15,226 nt of DNA, taken from assembly GCA_028717025.1 (NCBI GenBank), contig JAQUOR010000015.1, positions 1-15,226 of the forward strand, written 5' to 3'. Source of the DNA: Candidatus Omnitrophota bacterium. Lineage in GTDB: Bacteria; Omnitrophota; Gorgyraeia; Duberdicusellales; 4484-171. The translations under genes were made by a program, and so were the position numbers. The first letter of the stretch is position 1. Each line of letters starts with the position of its first letter. This document shows, piece by piece, positions 6,640 through 13,198 of this stretch. Below the pieces are notes generated by a model that saw only the letters and a list, made by a program, of their open reading frames with translations, searched no databases and had not been told where the DNA came from.

Positions 6640-7164
6640 CTATTCCAACGGTAAAAACTTCTTTTCTTCGTTTATCAGAAGCTCTACGCCGTTGCCGGAT
6701 ATATCGAGCACTAAGGCATCGCCGATGCGGTCGCCAAGACCGACTTTTTTACCGTTTATCAACGCCAAAGGGTTCTCCTCATCGTAGATTATTCCCTGTA
6801 GCGTATACGTTACTTCTCCTTCGTAGGTTTGCGCAGGATCATTAACTGAAGCTGCATTGATTGCCTGCATCAGATCATCGACACCATCCTTCGCAAGAGG
6901 CTGAGGCTGACGGTCAGCCGAAAGAACCTTCGTGCTGGCGACAGGCAGGGGCTTTATGGGGCTCTGGATACGTAAAAAATAAATACCCAGAAGTAATAAA
7001 AAGCATAACGTAATCCCTACGGAAAGCAAAGAACGGGGTTTCTTTTGCGTAAGCACAGACGAAGAAATAGTCTCATGATGAACGGCAGCGACACGGGGCT
7101 CTGCGGTAGCGTTTTCCTTGGGCCGACGTTCTATTTTTTGTAACGCTTCGTAGATAATGCTCAC
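6640..7164 (-). CDS. GspB/MshK-like pilus or secretion accessory protein
   Basis: A 174-residue bitopic protein. I place the start at GTG 7162-7164 because GAGGAG at 7170-7175 sits five bases upstream, the resulting MSIIYEALQKIE is the usual N-terminus of this family, and it gives a 4-base GTGA overlap with the ATPase stop; an upstream ATG at 7182 is less likely. The cytoplasmic tail (1-44) is followed by one membrane segment (46-64), a linker, and a small beta domain (122-174) starting LQGIIYDEENPLALINGKKV. That domain resembles the C-terminal domains of GspB, GspC and PilP. By analogy with GspA-GspB it would partner the ATPase next door and help place or stabilise the secretin. Last gene of the pilus run. 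Confidence 0.72.
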   Translation of the reverse strand: MSIIYEALQKIERRPKENATAEPRVAAVHHETISSSVLTQKKPRSLLSVGITLCFLLLLGIYFLRIQSPIKPLPVASTKVLSADRQPQPLAKDGVDDLMQAINAASVNDPAQTYEGEVTYTLQGIIYDEENPLALINGKKVGLGDRIGDALVLDISGNGVELLINEEKKFLPLE

Positions 7165-7964
7165 GTTAACTCCTCGATGCAAGCCTTAAATATCTCTTCT
7201 CCAAAGATTTTCTTCTCCTTTACAAACCCACAGAGCAATGCCCTGTCAAACAATATATTGATCAAACGCGGCGTACCTTTGGAGAACTCGTAAATGATCT
7301 TAAAACTTTCCGGTAAGATAGTAATGTCGGTTTCCCCCGCTTTTTTAAGCCTGTGTTCTATGTACTCCCTGACTTCGTCTTCTTTTAAGGGAAACAAATT
7401 ATGTTTCACAAGAATTCTCTGGTAAATTTGCCGTAAGTTGAATCTGTTAAGTTTTTCAGCCAATTCAGGCTGGCCCACCAAGATAATTTGCAGAAGTTTT
7501 TCCTGTGACGTTTCCAGATTAGAAAGAAGCCTGATTTGTTCTAATTGCCGGGCGGTTAAATTTTGTGCCTCATCGATAATCAATACGGCGTTTCCGCCTT
7601 GTGCACTTATCTCCAGAAGAAATGCGTTAAGCTTCTTTACGATATCCAGGCGGCTTTTCTTTTCTAAGTGCAGCCCGAAATCTTCGACAATGGCCTGCAA
7701 GAGCTGTACGTCGCTAAAATAGGGGTTTAGGATCAGGGACGTTTTAACGTGCTGCGGCAGTTTAGTAAGCAACGTTTTACACAGAGTGGTCTTGCCTGTG
7801 CCGACCTCGCCGGTGATGAGGATTATCCCCTTTTTTTCCTGTATGCCATAGAGCAAAATCGCAAGGGCTTCTTTGTGCGCAGAGCTTTCATAGAAAAACT
7901 GAGGATCACTGGTGATATTAAACGGTGAGGTTTTTAGACCGTAATAATCGAAATACATAGACAT
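7161..7964 (-). CDS. ExeA/MshM-like AAA+ ATPase
   Basis: A 267-residue cytoplasmic AAA ATPase. The N-terminus MYFDYYGLKTSPFNITSDPQ is the family signature; translation may begin at the first ATG (7964) or at the second one, two codons later. Walker A is GEVGTGKTT (52-60), Walker B is VLIIDEAQN (127-135), a sensor-1 strand is IILVGQPEL, an Arg-finger candidate is in YQRI (Arg183), and GTPRLIN (about 230) is the sensor-2 region. Aeromonas ExeA and related GspA proteins carry a membrane segment and a peptidoglycan-binding domain after the ATPase; this one ends after the AAA lid, like MshM. Placement between the secretin and a GspB-like protein suggests a role in secretin assembly. No clear ribosome binding site. 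Confidence 0.88.
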   Translation of the reverse strand: MSMYFDYYGLKTSPFNITSDPQFFYESSAHKEALAILLYGIQEKKGIILITGEVGTGKTTLCKTLLTKLPQHVKTSLILNPYFSDVQLLQAIVEDFGLHLEKKSRLDIVKKLNAFLLEISAQGGNAVLIIDEAQNLTARQLEQIRLLSNLETSQEKLLQIILVGQPELAEKLNRFNLRQIYQRILVKHNLFPLKEDEVREYIEHRLKKAGETDITILPESFKIIYEFSKGTPRLINILFDRALLCGFVKEKKIFGEEIFKACIEELT

Positions 7965-8026
7965 ATTTGAAGTTCGAAAGCAGGTAAAAAGAATCTACCT
8001 TGAATCTCTGTCGCTCTTAGGTTCTC

Positions 8027-9844
8027 TTATCGCTTAAAAGGAGCGTTAACCCCGGCGGTACTGACAAGCGATTCCGGAACAGCTTCTCCTGGTTTGATTA
8101 TCTTGGCGGTAATAAAAATCACTAAATCTATTTTTGATATATCGTAGGTATCTCTCCTGAATGCCCTGCCGATAAGGGGGAGATTACTTAAGAAAGGTAT
8201 ACCCAAGACGGATTTTGTCTTAACGTCTTTTAACAAGCCTCCCATAACAAGTGTCTCTCCGTCTTCTATGAGCACCTGGGTGTCGGTTTCGCGGGAATCA
8301 ATAATGGGGTATTCTACCAGGGTAGTGCCGTCTTCAGTTTTTACCTGCAAGGTCGAATCGGAACTGGAAACCACAGGATGAATGATGATGTTGATGGCAT
8401 CCTCGTTTTCTCCGACGATCTGGGGCGCAACATTAAGTTGTACGCCGATTTCCTGATAATAGGCAAGCGAGGCGCCGCTGATTCTGCCTGTCTGATCATT
8501 CACTTTTGTTTCAACGATCGGGTATTTCTCACCGACCAGGATAGAAGCCTCCTGGTTGTTTAAAGTTAAAATGGAGGGGGCCGAGAGAGTGTTCGTCCGT
8601 GCATCTTCCTCCAATGCATGTAGTATTATTTCCAAGTCAGCGCCGGTCAAATGCTTAAAAGCAATCTGTAAACCTGTATTTGCAGTAGTAAGTCCCGTGG
8701 TCTGCGGAGTAAACGCTGCAGGGGTAATCTGGTCCCAGAGCGAAGAGCCGCCGTATGTTTTATCGTTGCCTTTGGTTGTTAAGGGTTGTTGAATATAACC
8801 GCGGCCGGTTGCGGTAGCATACGTAGCGCCGCTTGGCCCCGTTCCCCAATCAATGCCTAAATCCCGTAGAAGGTCCCGGCTTACTTCCATTACTCGCGCG
8901 CGAATAAGGATCTGTTTCGGCTGTTTATCGATCGCTTTAAGCAGTGCATCGACCTCATCGAGTTTTCGTGCGATATCAAGCACCATCAGCATCTTAGTAC
9001 GAGAAACTCCTTCCGATTTCTTTCTTTCTCTTTTTATGGCAGCCTGCTTAGCATCGGTAGAGGTTGAAAATTCCCAGCCGGCCTGGCCGGTGAGTTCAAG
9101 CACTGTGGCTTTACCGATAGGAGAAAGCAGCGGTATTATGGCCTTTTTGGCGTCACCTGCATCAATATACTTTAATTTAAAGATTTTCATCTGCGGCGCC
9201 TCTACTCCCTGACGCTCCCGATCCTGGATCTCTCTTTCTTTTATCTCATCCATGGAAGCAACGATAATAACGTCCTTGTGTCTCATGTACGCGTACCCGT
9301 ATGTCTTTAAAACTACCTCCAGAGCGCTTTGCCAATCTATATCCTCAAGACTCACACTCACCAGGCCCTCGACTTTGGGGCTGACGACAATATTTATTTT
9401 TTTACCGTCACGGGAAGCTTTCTCGGCAATCGCTTGCAGTACTATACGGATGTCGGCATCCTTGAATTTCATAACGGGAATAATCCCTTCCTGCTCGTTT
9501 GAAGGTGCTTGCTCTTTAGCCTGGTGCTGCGCAGGGATATCCTCCTGCGGCGCTGCGGCAGTTTCTTCTGATGCAGGTTGTTCGACTGCCTCGGTTTTAG
9601 TCGCTTCTTGCGCTCCAGGCTCTTGCACTTTAGTTTCGTTAAGCACCGGGGACTGATCTGACTTTTGCGGTTGTGCGGTATTTGCCGTCTCTTCCTGCGC
9701 ATAGGCGCATAGAAAAGCGGCGAGAGAAAACAAACATAAGAATACAGATATCAAAAAAATTCTTTTTGGAACAGCACCGCGCTCGCTCCTGGGCGTCGCA
9801 GGAACTTCGGTCTCACAATCATGCGTCCTTAACTTGATTTTCAT
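8027..9844 (-). CDS. pilQ: Type IV pilus secretin PilQ
   Basis: A 605-residue outer-membrane channel subunit through which the pilus passes. A long charged N-region (1-28) precedes a hydrophobic core (29-46) and a likely cleavage site AYA|QE near 49. Residues 50-118 are a Gln/Glu/Ala/Pro-rich linker. The N0 (STN-like) domain covers about 120-198 (MKFKDADIRIVLQAIAEKA). An N1-type domain covers 218-320 and contains a charged insertion at 255-285. The secretin core runs from about 390 to 583, with TNTLSAPSILTLNNQEASI, VGEKYPIV, and the C-terminal motif GIPFLSNLPLIGRAFR. The start is set by GGAGG a few bases before the ATG. PilP lies immediately upstream with a 16-base gap. Confidence 0.93.
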   Translation of the reverse strand: MKIKLRTHDCETEVPATPRSERGAVPKRIFLISVFLCLFSLAAFLCAYAQEETANTAQPQKSDQSPVLNETKVQEPGAQEATKTEAVEQPASEETAAAPQEDIPAQHQAKEQAPSNEQEGIIPVMKFKDADIRIVLQAIAEKASRDGKKINIVVSPKVEGLVSVSLEDIDWQSALEVVLKTYGYAYMRHKDVIIVASMDEIKEREIQDRERQGVEAPQMKIFKLKYIDAGDAKKAIIPLLSPIGKATVLELTGQAGWEFSTSTDAKQAAIKRERKKSEGVSRTKMLMVLDIARKLDEVDALLKAIDKQPKQILIRARVMEVSRDLLRDLGIDWGTGPSGATYATATGRGYIQQPLTTKGNDKTYGGSSLWDQITPAAFTPQTTGLTTANTGLQIAFKHLTGADLEIILHALEEDARTNTLSAPSILTLNNQEASILVGEKYPIVETKVNDQTGRISGASLAYYQEIGVQLNVAPQIVGENEDAINIIIHPVVSSSDSTLQVKTEDGTTLVEYPIIDSRETDTQVLIEDGETLVMGGLLKDVKTKSVLGIPFLSNLPLIGRAFRRDTYDISKIDLVIFITAKIIKPGEAVPESLVSTAGVNAPFKR

Positions 9845-9860
9845 GCTTCCTCCGGTTTTT

Positions 9861-10208
9861 TTATTCTTCCAACTTTAAGATAAATTCTTCATTGCCTTTT
9901 TTCAAAATAACTTTTTTTTGCTCGATGCTCACTACGGTATACGCCCCTATAGTGCCTTTCTCTTTTATCACTTCATCGTTAATGATGGCAACGGATTTTC
10001 CTTGCGAATATATTATACCCTTCAAATGCAAACCTGTCGCATCCAATTCTTGCGAAAGCAAGAGCTGACCGCTTTTGCTGACCAAGGGAGACAGCGGATC
10101 ACGGTCGGTACTGCTAAAAGGATACGAAGCCTCTTGCGCGCCTTGCGCATGCGCGGCGCACGCGGTGATAAAAAATAAAAAAAGTGCTACTCTTTTTCTA
10201 AACCACAT
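9861..10208 (-). CDS. pilP: PilP-like pilus assembly protein, probable lipoprotein
   Basis: A 115-residue exported protein. A basic N-terminus (MWFRKR) and a hydrophobic stretch end in ITAC at 14-17, which fits a lipobox with Cys17 as the lipidated residue; cleavage at AHA|QG by signal peptidase I is the alternative. Residues 61-114 form a small beta domain (LKGIIYSQGKSVAIINDEV). PilP is normally an inner-membrane lipoprotein that links PilN/PilO to PilQ. The protein is short for PilP (often about 170), but order pilO-pilP-pilQ supports the call. The gene overlaps pilO by 22 bases. Confidence 0.75.
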   Translation of the reverse strand: MWFRKRVALFLFFITACAAHAQGAQEASYPFSSTDRDPLSPLVSKSGQLLLSQELDATGLHLKGIIYSQGKSVAIINDEVIKEKGTIGAYTVVSIEQKKVILKKGNEEFILKLEE

Positions 10209-10726
10209 ATCGTCATTTTAATAGAATTATAAGGGGCTGCGTGAGTAATGGTCAACTCGGTAATTTCAAAGAAATATTGGCTTTTCTGCAAACTCTCAAG
10301 GAATCGCGCCAAATTATGAAATCCCCCGCGCCCCTCAGTTTCGATGGGAAGATAGTTGAACTGGCCTAAACTTGATTTCGTATAATTTTGAATTTTTCCC
10401 GGCCGCTGCCCCTGGATTTCGATATCATAGTTTTTGCTTTCCGAGGAAATAAAGGAAAGGAGGGCTGATGATTGCTGCATGGGTACGTACTTTGACTCCA
10501 TTCTTTTAATTTCAACCTCGAGTTCTAATTGTTGTTTCAAATACGCATCCTTACGCGGCCAATCACGTTCGATGGTTTCCAGGTCCTTCTTCATTTTTCG
10601 TATTTTTGCATTTACCTGCACGATGTTACCTACCGTAAAGGGCAGCCCGAACAAAAGCTCCGCCGCGATAATAACCGCAATAGAGATTACGACGATGACT
10701 TCTTTGCTAATATTTAATTTGAGCAT
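10187..10726 (-). CDS. pilO: PilO-like pilus alignment protein
   Basis: A 179-residue bitopic inner-membrane protein. A short cytoplasmic start is followed by a membrane segment (about 10-32), a coiled coil rich in Lys and Glu (about 38-80), and a periplasmic alpha/beta domain containing LPIETEGRGGFHNLARFLES, the feature that best marks PilO. PilO pairs with PilN and contacts PilP, aligning the inner-membrane motor with the secretin. Sequence conservation of PilO is low, so the call leans on topology and on its position between pilN (13-base overlap) and pilP (22-base overlap). Confidence 0.85.
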   Translation of the reverse strand: MLKLNISKEVIVVISIAVIIAAELLFGLPFTVGNIVQVNAKIRKMKKDLETIERDWPRKDAYLKQQLELEVEIKRMESKYVPMQQSSALLSFISSESKNYDIEIQGQRPGKIQNYTKSSLGQFNYLPIETEGRGGFHNLARFLESLQKSQYFFEITELTITHAAPYNSIKMTICGLEKE

Positions 10727-11277
10727 TCTATAATAAATTCTAAAACCGCAACTCCCTGATAATCTTTTTGCTTAGATTCAGTGATGACTGCTTTTTTAAA
10801 TTGAGTGCTGAAATAAGTGTCTTTTTTGAGCGCTTTGATGAAGCTGTCCAGCGAGACCATTTGATCCTCTTTCCATTGTATCGCGTATCCTTTAAGCGTC
10901 AGGGACTTCTTTTTAAAGACGATGCTTTCAAGCCATATATTTTCCGGCAACGACGAAAAGAGAGCTGCGAACATTTTTGACATCTCCGTTTTGGGAACAA
11001 CAATGTTCTTTAATTCCTTTTTTTCCGCTTCTACCGCAGCTATCTCCTTTTGTATCGCGCTTACTTCCTTAAATTTCCCTTCCCATTGCTTCCAGCGATG
11101 TTGATAACCATTGTATGCACCTAAACGTACCGCCGCAAAAAGATTAAGGAGCACGATAATAACAAAGAGCAATGCGGCGCTCATCGCCGCCAACGGAATA
11201 TATGTGGCAATATTCTGGATGACGGCGCCCTGGGTTTTTTCTTTATGAGGATTCAGATTAATACATATCTTATTCAT
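10714..11277 (-). CDS. pilN: PilN-like pilus alignment protein
   Basis: A 187-residue bitopic protein beginning MNKICINLNPHKEK. The INLNP segment near residue 6 is the conserved cytoplasmic peptide (usually INLLP) with which PilN docks into PilM. A membrane segment covers about 27-50, a coiled coil about 62-92, and a periplasmic ferredoxin-like domain follows (LPENIWLESI, LKGYA). It is 12 bases downstream of pilM and overlaps pilO by 13 bases, so translation is probably coupled. Confidence 0.88.
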   Translation of the reverse strand: MNKICINLNPHKEKTQGAVIQNIATYIPLAAMSAALLFVIIVLLNLFAAVRLGAYNGYQHRWKQWEGKFKEVSAIQKEIAAVEAEKKELKNIVVPKTEMSKMFAALFSSLPENIWLESIVFKKKSLTLKGYAIQWKEDQMVSLDSFIKALKKDTYFSTQFKKAVITESKQKDYQGVAVLEFIIECSN

Positions 11278-11289
11278 ATATGAAATATG

Positions 11290-12279
11290 CTATGCAATCA
11301 AACCGGCGGTAACGGTAAAACTGTTTTTTACGAGATCGAAATTCCCGTCAGCGGAACTGGTGTCTAATTTTTGCGTATTATTTAAAATAACGGTTTCTAT
11401 GCTGAGTGATTCCTTGAGCGCATTTCCAAAACCGTCGAGTTGGGCCAGACCGCCGGTCAAATATATTTTTTCAACCCGCTCGCCCTTGTTTACCTCAAAG
11501 TAATCAAACGAACTTTTTATCTGACTGCATACATTGACGATACTCCCCTGCACCATTTCCAGGAATTCTTTTGAATCCTTTAAAGAACGAAGCCAGGATT
11601 CAACTTCCGCGGGCGGTGAGTTTTTTATATTCGAAAGCACTTGTATAATATCCTTACTGCTGAATATTAAATCACGCGTAAGGCAGGGTATGCCTTTGCG
11701 CAAAATAGTTAACGTCGAAGATGCGTAACCGATATCCAGGATTCCTGAATTTATCGTGCTGTGCTCTTCGTATGTTTTTAAAAAAAGATTGATGAGACAG
11801 ATGCTATCAAGGTTGATCTCGGCGAGTTTTAAATTTTGCTTCTCAAAAACATCGAGGATCTGGTTTATGAAATCTTTCTTGGCAATCGCCAGAAGCAGAG
11901 ATACCTCTGAAGCGCCTATTTCTTCCAGAATAGAAAAATCAAAATATACGTCATCGGGGGAAAACGGTATATGTTTAGTGAGCTCATAAAGGAGCGCTTC
12001 TTTCATCCTTTTCTTGTCCATCTTCAAAAATTGGAAATATCTGACCAGACAGGAAGGGTTTTTAAGGGAAACCTTTACTTTATCGGTCGAAATCTTTTTA
12101 TCTTTCCATATTTTTTTTAATTGTTCGGCGAGATCGGTGTGCGGTTCGATGAAATAATCGACGGCCTTATTTCCTTTAACGATAAGTCCCTTGAGGGTCT
12201 GGTTACCTATATTGATGCCGACGAAATCCTGAGTTTTTTTGCTCAAGAAAAGTTTATCAAAAGGAAGGGTCATTTTCAT
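11290..12279 (-). CDS. pilM: PilM-like actin-fold pilus assembly protein
   Basis: A 329-residue cytoplasmic protein of the actin/FtsA fold. VGINIGNQTLKGLIV (about 20-34) is the first nucleotide-binding strand-turn, LDIGYASSTLTILRKG (about 181) the second, and IYLTGGLAQLDGF (about 272) the adenosine-site loop. PilM binds nucleotide and the PilN N-terminal peptide and links them to the cytoplasmic ATPases. It is the first gene of the pilMNOPQ unit and has its own promoter and a leader of about 125 bases with candidate RNA structure. The start has GGGG eight bases upstream as a weak ribosome binding site; a second ATG lies two codons on. Confidence 0.9.
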   Translation of the reverse strand: MKMTLPFDKLFLSKKTQDFVGINIGNQTLKGLIVKGNKAVDYFIEPHTDLAEQLKKIWKDKKISTDKVKVSLKNPSCLVRYFQFLKMDKKRMKEALLYELTKHIPFSPDDVYFDFSILEEIGASEVSLLLAIAKKDFINQILDVFEKQNLKLAEINLDSICLINLFLKTYEEHSTINSGILDIGYASSTLTILRKGIPCLTRDLIFSSKDIIQVLSNIKNSPPAEVESWLRSLKDSKEFLEMVQGSIVNVCSQIKSSFDYFEVNKGERVEKIYLTGGLAQLDGFGNALKESLSIETVILNNTQKLDTSSADGNFDLVKNSFTVTAGLIA

Positions 12280-12405
12280 TTTTTATACCCCGTAAGCCAT
12301 GATTCACGTTTTATTGCCGCGGATTAGCTGGCTGTCGTTGCCTTTTCCGGCGTACATCAAAGATGTATGCGCACGTAAAACGTCACTATGCGATGCTGAC
12401 GAAAA
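12280..12405 (-). ncRNA. Candidate structured 5' leader RNA of the pilM operon
   Basis: The expected transcript from the promoter at 12407-12440 begins near 12400-12405. It can form an outer 8-bp stem (ACGTTTTA at 12376-12383 with TAAAACGT at 12306-12313). This stem encloses a 9-bp hairpin with one mismatch (12350-12358 with 12362-12370) and a GC-rich arm (GCCGG with CCGCGGC, inner GGC/GCC), a three-way-junction layout. A competing hairpin CGTCA/TGACG upstream shares bases with the outer stem. I could not match it to a riboswitch class I know. Confidence 0.45.
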
Positions 12406-12406
12406 T

Positions 12407-12440
12407 ATCTTATTATACCCATACTAGTTTGTCAATGCAA
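12407..12440 (-). promoter_or_regulatory. Promoter of the pilMNOPQ operon
   Basis: On the minus strand a perfect TTGACA (12430-12435) is followed after 17 bases by TAAGAT (12407-12412). A perfect TATAAT (12412-12417) overlaps this, with TTGCAT (12435-12440) 17 bases upstream. Either pair would start transcription near 12400-12405. Upstream of it, from 12441 to 12533, I see nothing else of note. Confidence 0.7.
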
Positions 12441-12533
12441 TAAAGCAGAAAGCGGCGCTGTTGAGAAGAAAAATTAATCAAAAATTCTGGAAAAAGAGTG
12501 ATTGAAGGCGGGAGTAATGTATTTTTCTTACGC

Positions 12534-12568
12534 AAAAAAGAAGCCGTCTCGCCAAAGGCGAGACGGCT
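12534..12568 (-). terminator. Rho-independent terminator of pilA
   Basis: A perfect 12-bp GC-rich stem (12542-12553 with 12557-12568) closes a 3-base loop. On the minus strand it is followed by TC and six T residues. It lies about 30 bases after the pilA stop and should separate pilin transcription from the pilM operon. Confidence 0.95.
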
Positions 12569-12599
12569 CTGCAATCATCATGTAAACTACTAACAATTA

Positions 12600-13007
12600 C
12601 TAACAGTTCACTTCTGTTAATGCTCCACCCTGCATAATCGTAAAGGTACGGGTTCCCGTAGTCCCGCAGGTTGCTGGTGTAGCAACGAACTGGTAGGTGG
12701 TAGCGGTCAACGTAGGCGCAATACTATAGCCTTGTCTGACGGTACCATCTGCATAGTTTAAGTTAAGATACACCGGCCCTGTCGCAGGAGCGGTTAAATC
12801 GGTCATTGCTGTAGGATACGCACCGTTGGTATTCGCAGAAGCGAATGTTTCGCATGCTGTAGAAAGCGTCTTTAAAGTTGCCTGAGCGGCTGCTTCGTTC
12901 GCGCTTACCCTAGGACGTAAAAGAGCAGGAATAGCAAGCGCTGCTAAAAGAGCGATGATTGCGACCACGATCATGATTTCAACGAGAGTAAAACCTTTCT
13001 TCCTCAT
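12600..13007 (-). CDS. pilA: Type IV major pilin / prepilin
   Basis: A 135-residue prepilin from the second of two adjacent ATGs. AGGAGG at 13015-13020 is seven bases from that ATG and only four from the first, and MRKKGFTLVE is the standard short leader. PilD would cut after Gly5, leaving N-methyl-Phe and the essential Glu at +5 (Glu10). The hydrophobic helix is IMIVVAIIALLAALAIPALL. The globular part has cysteines at 52, 114 and 135; the last two could form the pilin D-loop disulfide. The segment ANEAAAQATLKTLSTACETF resembles pilins and pseudopilins of Deltaproteobacteria and PVC-group bacteria. It has its own strong promoter and terminator, as expected for the abundant subunit, and sits between pilC and pilM. 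A minor pilin is the alternative. Confidence 0.92.
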   Translation of the reverse strand: MRKKGFTLVEIMIVVAIIALLAALAIPALLRPRVSANEAAAQATLKTLSTACETFASANTNGAYPTAMTDLTAPATGPVYLNLNYADGTVRQGYSIAPTLTATTYQFVATPATCGTTGTRTFTIMQGGALTEVNC

Positions 13008-13014
13008 CATGTTC

Positions 13015-13020
13015 CCTCCT
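13015..13020 (-). promoter_or_regulatory. pilA ribosome binding site
   Basis: AGGAGG on the minus strand, within AAAGGAGGG. Its distance of seven bases to the second ATG (13005-13007) against four to the first decides the start chosen for pilA. Confidence 0.85.
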
Positions 13021-13052
13021 TTTTCTTTTCTAAGCTACCTGTGTTCTCCTCT

Positions 13053-13075
13053 TTCCTATCCTCCTTATATAGGAA
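13053..13075 (-). promoter_or_regulatory. pilA leader hairpin with AAGGAGG in the loop
   Basis: In the pilA leader a 7-bp stem (TTCCTAT with ATAGGAA) closes a 9-base loop that contains AAGGAGG. Further GGA motifs follow at the stem base and toward the true ribosome binding site. GGA in a hairpin loop is the binding pattern of CsrA/RsmA translation regulators, so post-transcriptional control of pilin is possible. This is inferred from pattern only. Confidence 0.4.
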
Positions 13076-13112
13076 TGAGTAGTTTAATAATATAATAATA
13101 ATGCTCAAATAC

Positions 13113-13141
13113 AGTATAGCATATTGCTTATGTCCTGTCAA
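13113..13141 (-). promoter_or_regulatory. Strong sigma70-type promoter of pilA
   Basis: Perfect TTGACA (13136-13141), 17-base spacer, TATACT (13113-13118, 5 of 6) on the minus strand. The start is expected near 13106, giving a leader of about 100 bases. The 57 bases between the pilC stop and this promoter show no clear terminator, so some readthrough from pilBC is possible. I see no sigma54 GG-N10-GC element. Confidence 0.85.
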
Positions 13142-13198
13142 CGCTATTTAGCCCTCACATCATTGAGAAATCGGGACTGCCGGGGGTGTGGTTACCGT

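Noticed and set aside
12280..12405. GEMM (c-di-GMP-I or cGAMP) riboswitch before pilM
   Set aside because: I looked for the conserved GGCAAACC and GACGCAAAGC blocks and the docking tetraloop; none is present. A diverged member cannot be excluded by eye.
13060..13068. Leader peptide translated from the loop AAGGAGG in the pilA leader
   Set aside because: No start codon lies at a workable distance downstream of the loop before the in-frame TAG.
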